64,000 nucleotides of DNA, taken from NCBI RefSeq assembly GCF_000503055.1, contig NZ_AYVY01000010.1, positions 154,352 to 218,351 of the forward strand. Reading direction: 5' to 3'. Origin of the DNA: Mesorhizobium sp. LSHC420B00. Its GTDB lineage: Bacteria; Pseudomonadota; Alphaproteobacteria; Rhizobiales; Rhizobiaceae. The notes beneath the pieces are model-generated. The model did not search any database, had not been told where the DNA came from, and worked only from the letters and a program-made list of their open reading frames with translations. This document shows, piece by piece, positions 19,048 to 27,545 of the stretch. The translations under genes were made by a program, and so were the position numbers. Numbering within the stretch: position 1 is the stretch's first letter; the number at the start of each line of letters is the position of its first letter.

Positions 19048-19859
19048 TTCCTCGCCCCCACTTCGGAAACTTCGCCCGACTTGATCAACCGCACCGTTCC
19101 GCGCCGACCATTGCCGGAAACCAGGTAGTCGGCCTCCCCCACATTCTTGTCCTGGCTGTCCTTGATTGAGCGCAGTGCCAATGTCAGGCGATCCGCCATC
19201 TGCTGAGCGACGGTGATGATCTCGGACTGCTGCGGCGTCAGTTCCAGGGTGGCGGTCTGGCCGACCCTGGTCTTCTTGCCTTCCTCATCCTCCTGAATGG
19301 TCTGGTCGATCGCCAGGACGCGAATGTTCTTGAGGATAGTCTCGGTCGTGAAGCCCGGACTACCGCCATTGGCGGTATCGGCTCTGCGGGTCATGATGAC
19401 GTCGACGAAATCGTTGGGAAGAATAAAGCCACCGGCCGAAGTGTCGGCCGAGATGCTTGTGGCGACAGCCCGCATGCCGGAGGGCAGGATCGACGACATG
19501 AAGCTTTGCCCCTCACCGATCAACTTCGAGCGCCGCAACGGCTCGCCGGCATACAGCGCCACGCGCGCGACGCCGCCCTTCAGCTTATCCAGCGCTTCAG
19601 GCTCGGCGGCGCGGGTGATGAAATTTGCGTTGATGCCGGCGGACGGCCATGACTCCCAGGAAATGTTGTTCTCTAGCGGACTGCCCATCGGAACATCGCC
19701 GGAAAGGACAAGCACGTCCTGCAGCGCGATCGCCGGCGCTTGGGGGCCGGAATCGACAACCGGAGGCGGCGGAGGCGCGACCATGTTCTTCGCGACATAG
19801 CCTGCACCTCCGGCCGCGGCTATCGCCACGCCTAGAATAATCAATCGGGATGCTGGCAT
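19044..19859 (-). CDS. cpaB: Flp pilus assembly protein CpaB/RcpC
   Basis: The 271-residue protein has an N-terminal membrane or signal segment (residues 5-22), a proline-rich linker, and a SAF-like domain (residues 45-115) followed by the RcpC domain containing VLAIDQTI. CpaB proteins are periplasmic and may bind peptidoglycan and modify secretin gating. I chose the ATG at 19859, preceded by AAGGGCGAGG; an upstream in-frame ATG would add 19 residues without signal-like character. It is followed by cpaC with overlap. Confidence 0.9.
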   Translation of the reverse strand: MPASRLIILGVAIAAAGGAGYVAKNMVAPPPPPVVDSGPQAPAIALQDVLVLSGDVPMGSPLENNISWESWPSAGINANFITRAAEPEALDKLKGGVARVALYAGEPLRRSKLIGEGQSFMSSILPSGMRAVATSISADTSAGGFILPNDFVDVIMTRRADTANGGSPGFTTETILKNIRVLAIDQTIQEDEEGKKTRVGQTATLELTPQQSEIITVAQQMADRLTLALRSIKDSQDKNVGEADYLVSGNGRRGTVRLIKSGEVSEVGARK

Positions 19860-19921
19860 CTGTCCGAACCTCGCCCTTGGCAAACCACCTGGCCAAGCCG
19901 GACTTTGCAGCGGCAATCGTC

Positions 19922-19980
19922 AAAACAAGGTTAATGTTATACTTACGATCGTGATTAATTTAACGTTTACATAAATTAGA
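19922..19980 (-). promoter_or_regulatory. AT-rich stretch upstream of cpaB with TTAA motifs
   Basis: This 60-base segment is far more AT-rich than its surroundings and contains several TTAA words, including TTAA-N7-CTTA at 19931-19945, one base off the CtrA half-site pattern TTAA-N7-TTAA. It lies in the 190-base gap between cpaA and cpaB and may hold an internal promoter for cpaB-tadC. No clear -35/-10 pair was identified. Confidence 0.4.
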
Positions 19981-20050
19981 GCGACCAAGCGCGGCCCGAA
20001 GGAAAGACGTCGCCAACTCGCCAGGCCCGGCGCAAATGGAGTAACGCAAA

Positions 20051-20569
20051 TCAGCCCGCCAGCCTGGCGAGAGCCCAGGCCATTAACGGCGAGTCCGGAT
20101 AGGTAAGCAGACCGCCAATGCCAAGCGCAATGCCGTACGGAACACCGGTCGCGTCATCGGCGAAATGGCGCAGGAACGGATTGTGGCTTGTGACGGCGGC
20201 AAGCAGCGATTTTCGATAGGCGAGAATGGCAAGCGTCAGCAAGCCGCCTATGAATGTCGAGGCGACGAGATATTCGATGAGATGGACATTCAGTCCCATC
20301 CACATGGCAGTGGCGGCCAGGAGCTTCGCGTCGCCGCCGCCCATGCCGCCAAGCGCGAACAGGCCGAACGTCACCGCGAGAACCAAGCCGGCGGCGGCGA
20401 AATGCCAGCCATAGGTGGCCCAATCCATGCCGGTCAAAGGCGCTACCAAGGCGAAGACAACCACAAGCAGCACAGGCACGCGATTGGCGATCGTCATCGA
20501 CAGCATGTCGGAGATCGCGGCAAAAAGCATGCAGAACGGAAAGACGACGAAGATCACGGCTTCAAGCAT
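20051..20569 (-). CDS. cpaA: Prepilin peptidase CpaA/TadV
   Basis: The 172-residue protein is a small A24 aspartic peptidase with about five membrane segments. One catalytic Asp is in AAISDMLSMTIANR near residue 25 and the other in GGMGGGDAKLLAA near residue 75. It cleaves the leader of the Flp pilin encoded just upstream. The N-terminal methylase domain of PilD is absent, as is normal for CpaA. I chose the ATG at 20569, directly before the first membrane segment. Confidence 0.9.
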   Translation of the reverse strand: MLEAVIFVVFPFCMLFAAISDMLSMTIANRVPVLLVVVFALVAPLTGMDWATYGWHFAAAGLVLAVTFGLFALGGMGGGDAKLLAATAMWMGLNVHLIEYLVASTFIGGLLTLAILAYRKSLLAAVTSHNPFLRHFADDATGVPYGIALGIGGLLTYPDSPLMAWALARLAG

Positions 20570-20663
20570 GGACGAACGCCTGTGGTCAAATTGTACCTGG
20601 CCTAACCTAGGCACATTCTATTAACGACTGATGAGACTTCAAAGTGTTTTGTTACTATAATGC

Positions 20664-20693
20664 AACAGGGGCCGCAACGGAGCGGCCCCTGTT
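20664..20693 (-). terminator. Intercistronic hairpin between pilA and cpaA
   Basis: AACAGGGGCCGC and GCGGCCCCTGTT form a perfect 12-base stem with a six-base loop, 26 bases after the pilA stop and upstream of cpaA. There is no long uridine run after it on the minus strand. It may terminate some transcripts or protect pilA mRNA from decay, which would give pilin excess over the assembly proteins. Confidence 0.65.
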
Positions 20694-20718
20694 CTTGAAA
20701 AGTGACTGGCCGCGTAGC

Positions 20719-20892
20719 TTAATTGACGCCGTTGACCTTGCTGGCGATCTTGTCGAACTTGGCGTTCAGCGCGTTGCCGAGCGAGCCGGCGCCAACCATG
20801 ATGGCGAGCGCGATGAGGGCGGCGATCAGACCGTATTCGATAGCGGTCGCGCCGGATTCGTCCTTCACAAAACGTGCGATGAGGTTAGACAT
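20719..20892 (-). CDS. pilA: Flp/Fap pilin (major pilin)
   Basis: The 57-residue protein begins MSNLIARFVKDESGATAIEY and has the prepilin site G/ATAIEYGLI followed by one hydrophobic segment, as in Flp-type type IVb pilins. CpaA should cut after Gly14, leaving a mature pilin of about 43 residues. The C-terminus (SKVNGVN) is short, with no cysteine pair. It is the first gene of the minus-strand operon and is separated from cpaA by a strong hairpin. A 345-base regulatory gap lies upstream. Confidence 0.9.
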   Translation of the reverse strand: MSNLIARFVKDESGATAIEYGLIAALIALAIMVGAGSLGNALNAKFDKIASKVNGVN

Positions 20893-21237
20893 TCGAGCTC
20901 CTACTCCAATTGTTACAGCACTTCCGTCAACTTCTCTTGATGGCTGATCGGATGCTGCGAATGTAAGCGGAAGCTGTTTCGATCGGCTTAATAAACAGGC
21001 TTACCGATTCCTTTCCCGCTTCGATGACATTGCGTAGTTAACCCAGGACTAAAATACCGGCCACTGGGTCCACAGGCTAACAAAGGGCGCAAAAGGCGCA
21101 ATTCGGCAAAGAGGTTTGAGCCGTGCCTGCTAGCCCAATGCCGGTTCCGGCTTAATCCTGAACTCCAGCCGCTTAACGGTTGGTTCACCAATCTCGTTCA
21201 TGTTCTGTTGAACAGTTTGTTGCCGGGGAGCGCCTCA
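20893..21237. promoter_or_regulatory. Divergent regulatory region between pilA and the plus-strand pilus genes
   Basis: No gene is visible in this 345-base gap. On the minus strand 21037-21052 reads TTAG-TCCTGGG-TTAAC, one base off the CtrA pattern TTAA-N7-TTAAC, about 145 bases upstream of the pilA start. On plus, TTAA-CGGTTGG-TTCA at 21173-21187 is a second near-match about 50 bases upstream of the divergent gene. CtrA control of pilA is established in Caulobacter; here it is inferred from motif only. Confidence 0.45.
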
Positions 21238-21660
21238 ATGGCCGGGCCGAGATCGTCATTTCCAATTGCCGTGGTTCTTGCCGCAGCGGCTTTCGCCGTT
21301 CCAGCCAAGGCAGGCGCCGGCATCGAGGTCACGATGAACCAGGCAAAGATCGTCAAATTGTCGCGCGCCGCCGATACGATTGTCGTCGGCAATCCGGCGA
21401 TCGCTGACGCCTCCGTGCAGGACGCATCGACGATCGTACTGACCGGCAAGGGATTTGGCGTCACCAATCTTGTCGTCCTCGATCAGGAGGGCAACCCGAT
21501 CGTCGATGAGCAAATAACGGTCGTGCGCCAGGCAGCGTCGTCGGTGCGCATCTATCGGCGTGCCGAAGTACAGACCATGTCCTGCGCGCCATATTGCGAA
21601 AGCTCGTACAAGAGCGATGCCGAGAAGGCCTCTGAGGCCGAGATGAGCGCCGGGCATTAG
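21238..21660 (+). CDS. Secretin N-domain protein (pilus assembly, stand-alone)
   Basis: The 140-residue protein has a signal peptide (residues 1-27, ending AVPAKAGA) and one pilus-secretin N-terminal domain: KIVKLSRAADTIVVGNPAIA and GKGFGVTNLVVLDQEG match the N-domain found in CpaC. No secretin domain follows. The C-terminal tail carries two cysteines (MSCAPYCES) and charged residues. I chose the ATG at 21238, with GGGGAG seven bases upstream, over a TTG 30 bases earlier. It probably works in the periplasm with the CpaC channel; its exact role is not known. Confidence 0.8.
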   Translation: MAGPRSSFPIAVVLAAAAFAVPAKAGAGIEVTMNQAKIVKLSRAADTIVVGNPAIADASVQDASTIVLTGKGFGVTNLVVLDQEGNPIVDEQITVVRQAASSVRIYRRAEVQTMSCAPYCESSYKSDAEKASEAEMSAGH

Positions 21661-21780
21661 CTAGCCGACTTCTCCACCTTTGCGGGAACGCTTCGGTTAT
21701 TGCCTGGTTAAGGCCTTTCCGCCGAATTTAACGGTCATTCCAACCGGACTTCAATCGGTTCCGACTAATGGTGGGATCCG

Positions 21781-22371
21781 ATGCAGAACTGGAATCGGCG
21801 GGTAGAGGACATGAGCAAGGCAGGACGAGCAGGTTTTCCCGGAAGGTTTTTGGGCGACCGACGCGGAAGCACGGCGATCGAATTCGCCATGCTTGCAATT
21901 CCATTCGCGCTTCTTGTCTTCGCCATCCTGGAGAGCTGTATTTCATTTGCCGCACAAGAAGTGATGGCAAACGCCACAGACGACATCGCGCGCCAACTGC
22001 GTACCGGCCAATTAAGACCGGCCGATGTGTCCGGGACCAAGCTGCGGGATATGATCTGCACCAAGTTGGAGATCATGGTCGCCAAGACCTGTCCCGGATT
22101 GCTGGTGGATTTGCGCGAATATCCGACCTTCGCCGATGCGGCGCTGGCCGGTTTCAAGATCCAGGATGGCGACGTCGTGTTGACCAAGGGCACGAGCACA
22201 CAGACCTTCACCGTCGCACCAGGCCTGGCAGAGTCGAGAAACATGCTGCGGGTTTTTTACAAATGGCCGGTGATGACCGACTTCATGGCCAAGTCGATGG
22301 CCAATCTGAAGGACGGCAAAACGCTGCATTTCGCTTCGATCACTTGGCAGAACGAGCCGTTCGACAACTGA
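21781..22371 (+). CDS. tadE: TadE-like minor pilin / pilus assembly protein
   Basis: The 196-residue protein has a TadE-like N-terminus: a basic stretch, then DRRGSTAIEFAMLAIPFALL, a pilin-like cleavage site and hydrophobic helix, then a periplasmic domain. TadE and TadF pseudopilins are processed by the prepilin peptidase and needed for pilus assembly. An alternative ATG at 21811 has a closer AGAGGA; the difference is ten residues. It is followed 30 bases later by a second TadE-like gene. Confidence 0.82.
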   Translation: MQNWNRRVEDMSKAGRAGFPGRFLGDRRGSTAIEFAMLAIPFALLVFAILESCISFAAQEVMANATDDIARQLRTGQLRPADVSGTKLRDMICTKLEIMVAKTCPGLLVDLREYPTFADAALAGFKIQDGDVVLTKGTSTQTFTVAPGLAESRNMLRVFYKWPVMTDFMAKSMANLKDGKTLHFASITWQNEPFDN

Positions 22372-22401
22372 ACCACCTAGTCGCTTGAAAAGGGCAAAGC
22401 C

Positions 22402-23022
22402 ATGATTCGTGCGGGGGCACAGCTGGGCATCGCAGAGATTTGTACAAGAGCAGTCCGGCTTTGCTCGGACCGCCGCGGTATTGCGGCTGTCGAGTTTGCC
22501 CTCATCGTGCCTGTCCTGTTGATCATGTACTTTATGACCATGGAAGCCTCGCAAGCCATCGAGACCAGCAAGAAGGTCAGCCGCATCGGCAGCATGGTAG
22601 CGGACCTTGTCACGCAGCAGCAGACCATCAAGGCGGCCGATCTCGATGCCATCATCGCGATCGGCAGTTCCACGCTTCAGCCCTATAATCGTTCGAAACC
22701 GAAGATCATCATTACGGCGATACAGGTCACGGACGAGACGACGCCGAAAGTCTTGGTCGTGTGGTCGCGCAAAGTAGTCGATGGTGTCTCTAGCGTCGAC
22801 GCCATCAAGGATTCCGCCACAACGGTCCCGAGCGCGCTCAAGATCAAAGGCACTTTCCTCATTCGGGTCGAAAGCGATCTCGCCTACAAGCCAATCATCA
22901 CCTGGTCGGCGGATGGCCAAAGCCGGTTCGGGTTGAGCTCGGCCTTCAATTCGATATCGATGGCGGAAACTTATTATCTACGGCCGCGAAGGAGCCCGAC
23001 CATTCCGTGCAGCGATTGCTGA
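22402..23022 (+). CDS. TadE/TadG-like pilus assembly protein
   Basis: The 206-residue protein has the same layout as its neighbour: a basic N-terminus, then SDRRGIAAVEFALIVPVLLI as pilin-like cleavage site plus membrane helix, then a periplasmic domain rich in short beta segments. It is the second TadE-family gene and may occupy the TadF or short TadG slot. No long von Willebrand-domain TadG is in the window. It converges with the PhnD-like gene. Confidence 0.78.
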   Translation: MIRAGAQLGIAEICTRAVRLCSDRRGIAAVEFALIVPVLLIMYFMTMEASQAIETSKKVSRIGSMVADLVTQQQTIKAADLDAIIAIGSSTLQPYNRSKPKIIITAIQVTDETTPKVLVVWSRKVVDGVSSVDAIKDSATTVPSALKIKGTFLIRVESDLAYKPIITWSADGQSRFGLSSAFNSISMAETYYLRPRRSPTIPCSDC

Positions 23023-23050
23023 CGCCTGAAGCCCGCTAACCGGGCTGTAG

Positions 23051-23977
23051 CTATTGCGTGCGGCCGCGGGCCGAGACCAGGTGCACGATGGCCGCAGCCA
23101 GCACATAATCCCTCGGACCGGCAACGGCGAACCCGCCGGAGTGTCTCGGCTCCAGAAGATCGTAAATGTCCGGCGCGGCTGATCTGAGATTGGTGAGAAA
23201 GACGGTGAGCCGGCGCTTGGCTTCGGGGTCCAGATCGCTGCGGACGGCGTGCGGACCATACCTCAGCAGGCCTGAGGTCCATACGACCTGAAGCGACGAT
23301 TTCGAGAGCCCTGCGGCCTCGAGCCTCGCCACCGTGCCGCCAGGAGGATTTGGCCGTCCCTCTGCCACAGCCGGGATCCAGCCGAATATGGCATCGGCCT
23401 CGCCCTCGACCAGCATTGCTTCAGCTGCGGCAGCCGAATTGGCGTGGGTCAAAAACGGCGCATCTTCCGCCACGTTGACCCCGTCTGCAGCCAGCCCGGC
23501 AAGCGGCAACAAAGCACCACCGACGCTGTCGAAAGGCGCCATGACGACCCGATGGACTGCCATGGCCATCAGATCGGGAACCCTCCCGTCGCGCGTCAGC
23601 AGTACGGAGCGGATGCCGATGGCGCCGCCGGAATCGAGCGGCGCCGCGAGAGGTTCGACACATCCGCACCGTTCGGAGGCGGCGGCGTAGGCGGTTGCCG
23701 AATAGATTGCATATTCGATCCGCGCATTGGCCTGCGCCTCGATCAACGACGTATAGTCGCGGGCAACGACAAACTCCACCTTCATGCCGAGCGCTTTGGT
23801 ATAGGCGTCGGTCAGCAGCGCCAGACCTGGAACGGTGTTGCCGGCGCCAGGCTCGGCGACGATACCGATACGGAACGTTCCGATATCATCGCGCCAATCG
23901 GCACGCGCCAGGTTCGCGCAAGATGCATCCAGCAGCAAGGCCAGTACGGCAGCGAATGCTTTCAGGGCAGGCCTCAT
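23051..23977 (-). CDS. PhnD-like periplasmic binding protein, orphan
   Basis: The 308-residue protein has a signal sequence ([20 protein letters not shown], with a possible lipobox) and the phosphate/phosphonate-type binding fold, including the stretch [20 protein letters not shown] and the later segment [19 protein letters not shown] chose the ATG at 23977; the frame is open further upstream but without a signal-like start. No permease or ATPase gene is nearby, so it is either an orphan binding protein or a sensor-type domain protein. It sits between the pilus genes and deoB. Confidence 0.7.
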   Translation of the reverse strand: MRPALKAFAAVLALLLDASCANLARADWRDDIGTFRIGIVAEPGAGNTVPGLALLTDAYTKALGMKVEFVVARDYTSLIEAQANARIEYAIYSATAYAAASERCGCVEPLAAPLDSGGAIGIRSVLLTRDGRVPDLMAMAVHRVVMAPFDSVGGALLPLAGLAADGVNVAEDAPFLTHANSAAAAEAMLVEGEADAIFGWIPAVAEGRPNPPGGTVARLEAAGLSKSSLQVVWTSGLLRYGPHAVRSDLDPEAKRRLTVFLTNLRSAAPDIYDLLEPRHSGGFAVAGPRDYVLAAAIVHLVSARGRTQ

Positions 23978-24136
23978 GCGAGTTCCATGCCGCGCATTTC
24001 GATCGGCAGATCGACCATGCCGCGATTCGTTCCTCCCGGACCAGCACGCCAAGCCGTGCCGTTCGGGTTTCCGAATTGCCAACGGCAGCGCGGAACCCTA
24101 TGTCTGAGTCAACACCCAGGCAATGATGAACCTTTG

Positions 24137-25378
24137 ATGGCACGCGCCTCCCTTTTTGTCCTTGACTCCTTCGGCATCGGCGGCGCGGCCGACGCCGAAC
24201 GCTATGGCGACACTGGCTCCAACACGTTCGCACACATCGCGCAGGCCTGCGCGGAAGGCCGCGCCAATCGCGAAGGCCTGCGTGGCGGACCGCTTCTTGT
24301 ACCAAACATGCTATCGCTCGGCCTCGGCCATGCCGCGGCAACGGCGACGGGTTTCAGGTTCGAGAATGGCGGCAGCGTCGAGTTTGCCGCCGCCTTTCAC
24401 GGCGCGGCACAGGAGGTTTCGAGCGGCAAGGACACGCCATCGGGCCATTGGGAAATAGCCGGCCTGCCGGTCCGTTTCGACTGGGGTTACTTCCCCGACA
24501 CGATTCCCGCCTTTCCAGCCGAGTTGACCGAAGCAATGGTGCGTGAAGGGAAGGTGCCCGGCATTCTCGGCAATTGTCATGCCCCCGGCACCGAGATCAT
24601 CGAACGGTTCGGCGAAGACCATATCCGCACCGGCAAGCCGATTTGCTACACCTCGGTCGACTCCGTCCTGCAGATCGCCGCGCATGAGGTTCATTTCGGC
24701 CTGGAACGGCTTTACGACTTCTGCAAGATAGTGCGCGGGCTGGTCGATCCGCTGAATATCGGGCGCGTCATCGCACGACCGTTTATCGGTGAAACCGCCG
24801 CCACGTTCGCGCGAACGCATAATCGTCGCGACTATGCCGTACCGCCGCCGGAACCGACGCTGCTCGACCGGCTGACGGCGCGCGGCAGCCGGGTTATCGC
24901 AATCGGCAAGATCGGCGACATCTTCGCCCATCGGGGGATCTCGGAAGTCCGCAAGGCTGCCGGCAACATGGCGATGTTCGACAAAGCGCTTGGCGCCATG
25001 GAAGATGCCCGCGACGGCGACTTCGTCTTCGCGAACTTTGTCGACTTTGATACCGAGTTCGGACATCGGCGCGACGTCGCGGGGTATGCCGCCGCACTCG
25101 AAGCTTTCGACCGGCGCCTGCCGGAGGCATTCGCGCGGCTGAGGCCAGGCGATCTGCTCATTTTGACCGCCGATCACGGCAACGATCCGACGTGGCGCGG
25201 CACCGACCACACACGCGAGCGTATTCCGGTTATCGGCACACGGCCGGGTTTCAAAGGCGCGGACATTGGACTGAGGACGACATTTGCCGACATCGGCGAA
25301 ACCGTGGCCGAACATCTCGGGCTGGCGCCCGGCCCATACGGCACCTCCTTCCATGCCACGATAAGCGGCCATGCCTGA
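24137..25378 (+). CDS. deoB: Phosphopentomutase
   Basis: The 413-residue protein matches the family length. It has the alkaline phosphatase-like metal motif [15 protein letters not shown] at the N-terminus, [11 protein letters not shown] near residue 97, and [18 protein letters not shown] near residue 345. It interconverts ribose-1-phosphate or deoxyribose-1-phosphate with the 5-phosphates during nucleoside breakdown, using two Mn ions. I chose the ATG at 24137; the long upstream open frame is antisense to the previous gene. The 3' end overlaps mutM by eight bases. Confidence 0.92.
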   Translation: MARASLFVLDSFGIGGAADAERYGDTGSNTFAHIAQACAEGRANREGLRGGPLLVPNMLSLGLGHAAATATGFRFENGGSVEFAAAFHGAAQEVSSGKDTPSGHWEIAGLPVRFDWGYFPDTIPAFPAELTEAMVREGKVPGILGNCHAPGTEIIERFGEDHIRTGKPICYTSVDSVLQIAAHEVHFGLERLYDFCKIVRGLVDPLNIGRVIARPFIGETAATFARTHNRRDYAVPPPEPTLLDRLTARGSRVIAIGKIGDIFAHRGISEVRKAAGNMAMFDKALGAMEDARDGDFVFANFVDFDTEFGHRRDVAGYAAALEAFDRRLPEAFARLRPGDLLILTADHGNDPTWRGTDHTRERIPVIGTRPGFKGADIGLRTTFADIGETVAEHLGLAPGPYGTSFHATISGHA

Positions 25379-26261
25379 GCTGCCGGAGGTCGAGACAGTC
25401 AGGCGCGGTCTGCAGCCGGTCCTTGAAGGTGCCCGCATCGTCGGTGTCGAGGCACGCCGGCCCGATTTGCGGTTTCCATTCCCCGAGAGATTTTCGGAGC
25501 GGCTGACCGGCAAGACGATTGCAGCGCTCGGCCGCCGCGCCAAATATCTGACGATGCACCTGGACAACGGCCCGGTGCTGATCTGCCATCTCGGCATGTC
25601 GGGTTCGTTTCGCGTCGAAACGGCCGACGAGAGTGCAACACCCGGCGCGTTCCACTATGAACGTTCGAAAAACACCGCTCACGATCACGTCGTCTTCGAC
25701 ATCACATCACCTGCCGGCGTCCGCTCTCGCGTGATCTTCAACGACCCGCGCCGCTTCGGGTTCATGCTGTTTTCGGAAGACGAGCCAGACATGCATCCGA
25801 TGCTGGCGGGATTAGGTGTCGAGCCTACAGGCAATGCACTGGACGGCGCTCTGCTCGCTTCGCTGCTGAAAGGTCGCAAGTCACCGCTGAAGGCGGCACT
25901 TCTCGACCAACGGCTGATCGCCGGGCTAGGCAATATCTACGTCTCGGAAGCGCTTTGGCGGGCCGGCCTGTCACCGCTGCGCAAAGCGGGCACGCTCGCG
26001 AGAGCCGGCAAGAAAGCCAGAGAACAGAGCGAACGCCTGGCCGAAGCAATCCGCTCGGTCGTCGCCGACGCGATCGCCGCCGGCGGCTCGTCGTTGCGCG
26101 ATTATATGCAGACCGATGGATCGCTGGGCTACTTCCAGCATTCCTTCGCGGTTTATGATCGCGAGGGCGAGGCCTGCTCCAAGCCTGGTTGTGGCGGGCA
26201 CATCGAGCGTATCGTGCAAAGCGGTCGCTCAACCTTCCACTGCCGGACCTGTCAGGCTTGA
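25371..26261 (+). CDS. mutM: Formamidopyrimidine-DNA glycosylase
   Basis: The 296-residue protein begins [14 protein letters not shown], with Pro2 as the catalytic Schiff-base residue and Glu3 next to it, and ends with a zinc finger (CSKPGCGG...CRTC). It removes 8-oxoguanine and formamidopyrimidines and nicks the abasic site. The ATG overlaps the deoB stop by eight bases, so expression is probably coupled. In related rhizobia mutM also precedes an enoyl-CoA hydratase, rpsT and dnaA. Confidence 0.94.
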   Translation: MPELPEVETVRRGLQPVLEGARIVGVEARRPDLRFPFPERFSERLTGKTIAALGRRAKYLTMHLDNGPVLICHLGMSGSFRVETADESATPGAFHYERSKNTAHDHVVFDITSPAGVRSRVIFNDPRRFGFMLFSEDEPDMHPMLAGLGVEPTGNALDGALLASLLKGRKSPLKAALLDQRLIAGLGNIYVSEALWRAGLSPLRKAGTLARAGKKAREQSERLAEAIRSVVADAIAAGGSSLRDYMQTDGSLGYFQHSFAVYDREGEACSKPGCGGHIERIVQSGRSTFHCRTCQA

Positions 26262-26284
26262 AACACAAGCGAGGAGGAGCAAGC

Positions 26285-27058
26285 ATGGGCTATGAAACCA
26301 TCATCGTCGAGACCCGCGGCAAGGTCGGGCTGATTACGCTGAACCGGCCGCAAGCGCTCAATGCGCTGAATTCACAAGTGCTGGCGGAACTGGTTGCGTC
26401 GGTGAACAGCATGGGCGCAAATGCCGACATCGGCGCTATGGTCATCACTGGTTCGGAAAAGGCTTTCGCCGCAGGTGCCGATATCAAGGAAATGCAGTCG
26501 ATCTCCTATGTGGATGCCTATCTGCAGGATTTCTTCGTCGGCTGGGAAGAATTTACGCGGGCACGAAAGCCGATCATCGCGGCGGTGGCGGGCTACGCTC
26601 TGGGCGGCGGCTGCGAACTGGCGATGATGTGCGATTTCATCATCGCCGCCGATACCGCCAAGTTTGGCCAACCCGAGATCACGCTGGGTGTCATGCCCGG
26701 CATGGGCGGATCGCAGCGCCTGACCCGCTTCGTCGGCAAGTCGAAGGCGATGGATATGTGCCTGACGGGGCGAATGATGGACGCAGCCGAGGCCGAGCGT
26801 TCCGGCCTGGTCTCGCGCGTCGTGCCAGCCGGCGAGTTGATCGAGGAAGCGCTTAAGGCAGCGGCCAAGATCGCCGGTTTTTCCCTGCCATCGGTGATGA
26901 TGGCGAAGGAGGCCGTCAACCGCGCCTATGAGACGACGCTCACCGAGGGCCTGCGGTTCGAGCGCCGGCTGTTTCATTCGCTGTTTGCGCTGGACGACCA
27001 GAAGGAAGGCATGGCGGCCTTCACCGGCAAGCGGAAGCCGAATTTCACGAACCGATGA
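26285..27058 (+). CDS. Enoyl-CoA hydratase
   Basis: The 257-residue protein is a crotonase-family enzyme. [11 protein letters not shown] is the N-terminal signature, AAGADIKEM forms part of the oxyanion hole, and [15 protein letters not shown] holds the second oxyanion residue and one catalytic Glu; [13 protein letters not shown] supplies the other. It hydrates enoyl-CoA in beta-oxidation or related pathways. The start at 26285 is set by GAGGAGGAGC just upstream. It follows mutM by 23 bases. Confidence 0.92.
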   Translation: MGYETIIVETRGKVGLITLNRPQALNALNSQVLAELVASVNSMGANADIGAMVITGSEKAFAAGADIKEMQSISYVDAYLQDFFVGWEEFTRARKPIIAAVAGYALGGGCELAMMCDFIIAADTAKFGQPEITLGVMPGMGGSQRLTRFVGKSKAMDMCLTGRMMDAAEAERSGLVSRVVPAGELIEEALKAAAKIAGFSLPSVMMAKEAVNRAYETTLTEGLRFERRLFHSLFALDDQKEGMAAFTGKRKPNFTNR

Positions 27059-27097
27059 GATGACGAAGGCACCGGCCAAAAAGAACGCGCCGCAGCG

Positions 27098-27126
27098 TTG
27101 ACGCGCCGGAAAAGCTGAACTATAAG
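27098..27126 (+). promoter_or_regulatory. Sigma70-type promoter of rpsT
   Basis: TTGACG at 27098-27103 and TATAAG at 27121-27126 are separated by 17 bases, close to the sigma70 consensus. It lies about 95 bases upstream of the rpsT start, in a gap with no other gene. Confidence 0.75.
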
Positions 27127-27218
27127 CCGCACCTACCGAGGCGGCCCTGTGGCTGCCCGTTTGTTTTTTGCGCCCCGCGGTATCCCGCAAGCGCCCACCA
27201 GATCAGAAGAGAGGCACC

Positions 27219-27485
27219 ATGGCCAATACCTCCTCGGCCAAAAAGGCAACGCGCAAGATCGCCCGTCGCGCAGCGATCAACAAGAACCGTCGCTCCCGCG
27301 TCCGGACCTACATCCGCCAGGTCGAAGAGGCGCTCGCGGCCGGCGACAAGGCGGCCGCACAGGCTGCCTTCAAGGTGGCCGAGCCGGAATTGATGCGGGC
27401 CGCGACCAAGGGTGTCGTGCACAAGAACACGGCATCGCGCAAGGTGTCGCGGCTGGCCCAACGGGTCAAGGTGCTGTCGGCCTAA
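27219..27485 (+). CDS. rpsT: 30S ribosomal protein S20
   Basis: The 88-residue protein begins [20 protein letters not shown] and is rich in Lys and Arg with long helices, matching S20, which binds 16S rRNA in the body of the small subunit. I chose the ATG at 27219, preceded by AGAAGAGAGG; an upstream frame would add unrelated residues. It has its own promoter and is followed by a strong terminator, so it is a single-gene unit. Confidence 0.96.
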   Translation: MANTSSAKKATRKIARRAAINKNRRSRVRTYIRQVEEALAAGDKAAAQAAFKVAEPELMRAATKGVVHKNTASRKVSRLAQRVKVLSA

Positions 27486-27514
27486 TATACCTTTTCCTGC
27501 ACTGCGCTTCTTCA

Positions 27515-27545
27515 AACCCGGCCGATCGCGCCGGGTTTTTTCGTT
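27515..27545 (+). terminator. Rho-independent terminator after rpsT
   Basis: AACCCGGC and GCCGGGTT form an eight-base stem with a seven-base loop, followed by TTTTT. It lies 30 bases after the rpsT stop. Confidence 0.85.

Noticed and set aside
23444-24136. Long in-frame extension upstream of deoB
   Set aside because: It lies antisense to the PhnD-like gene and shares no family sequence; the deoB start at 24137 fits the family length.
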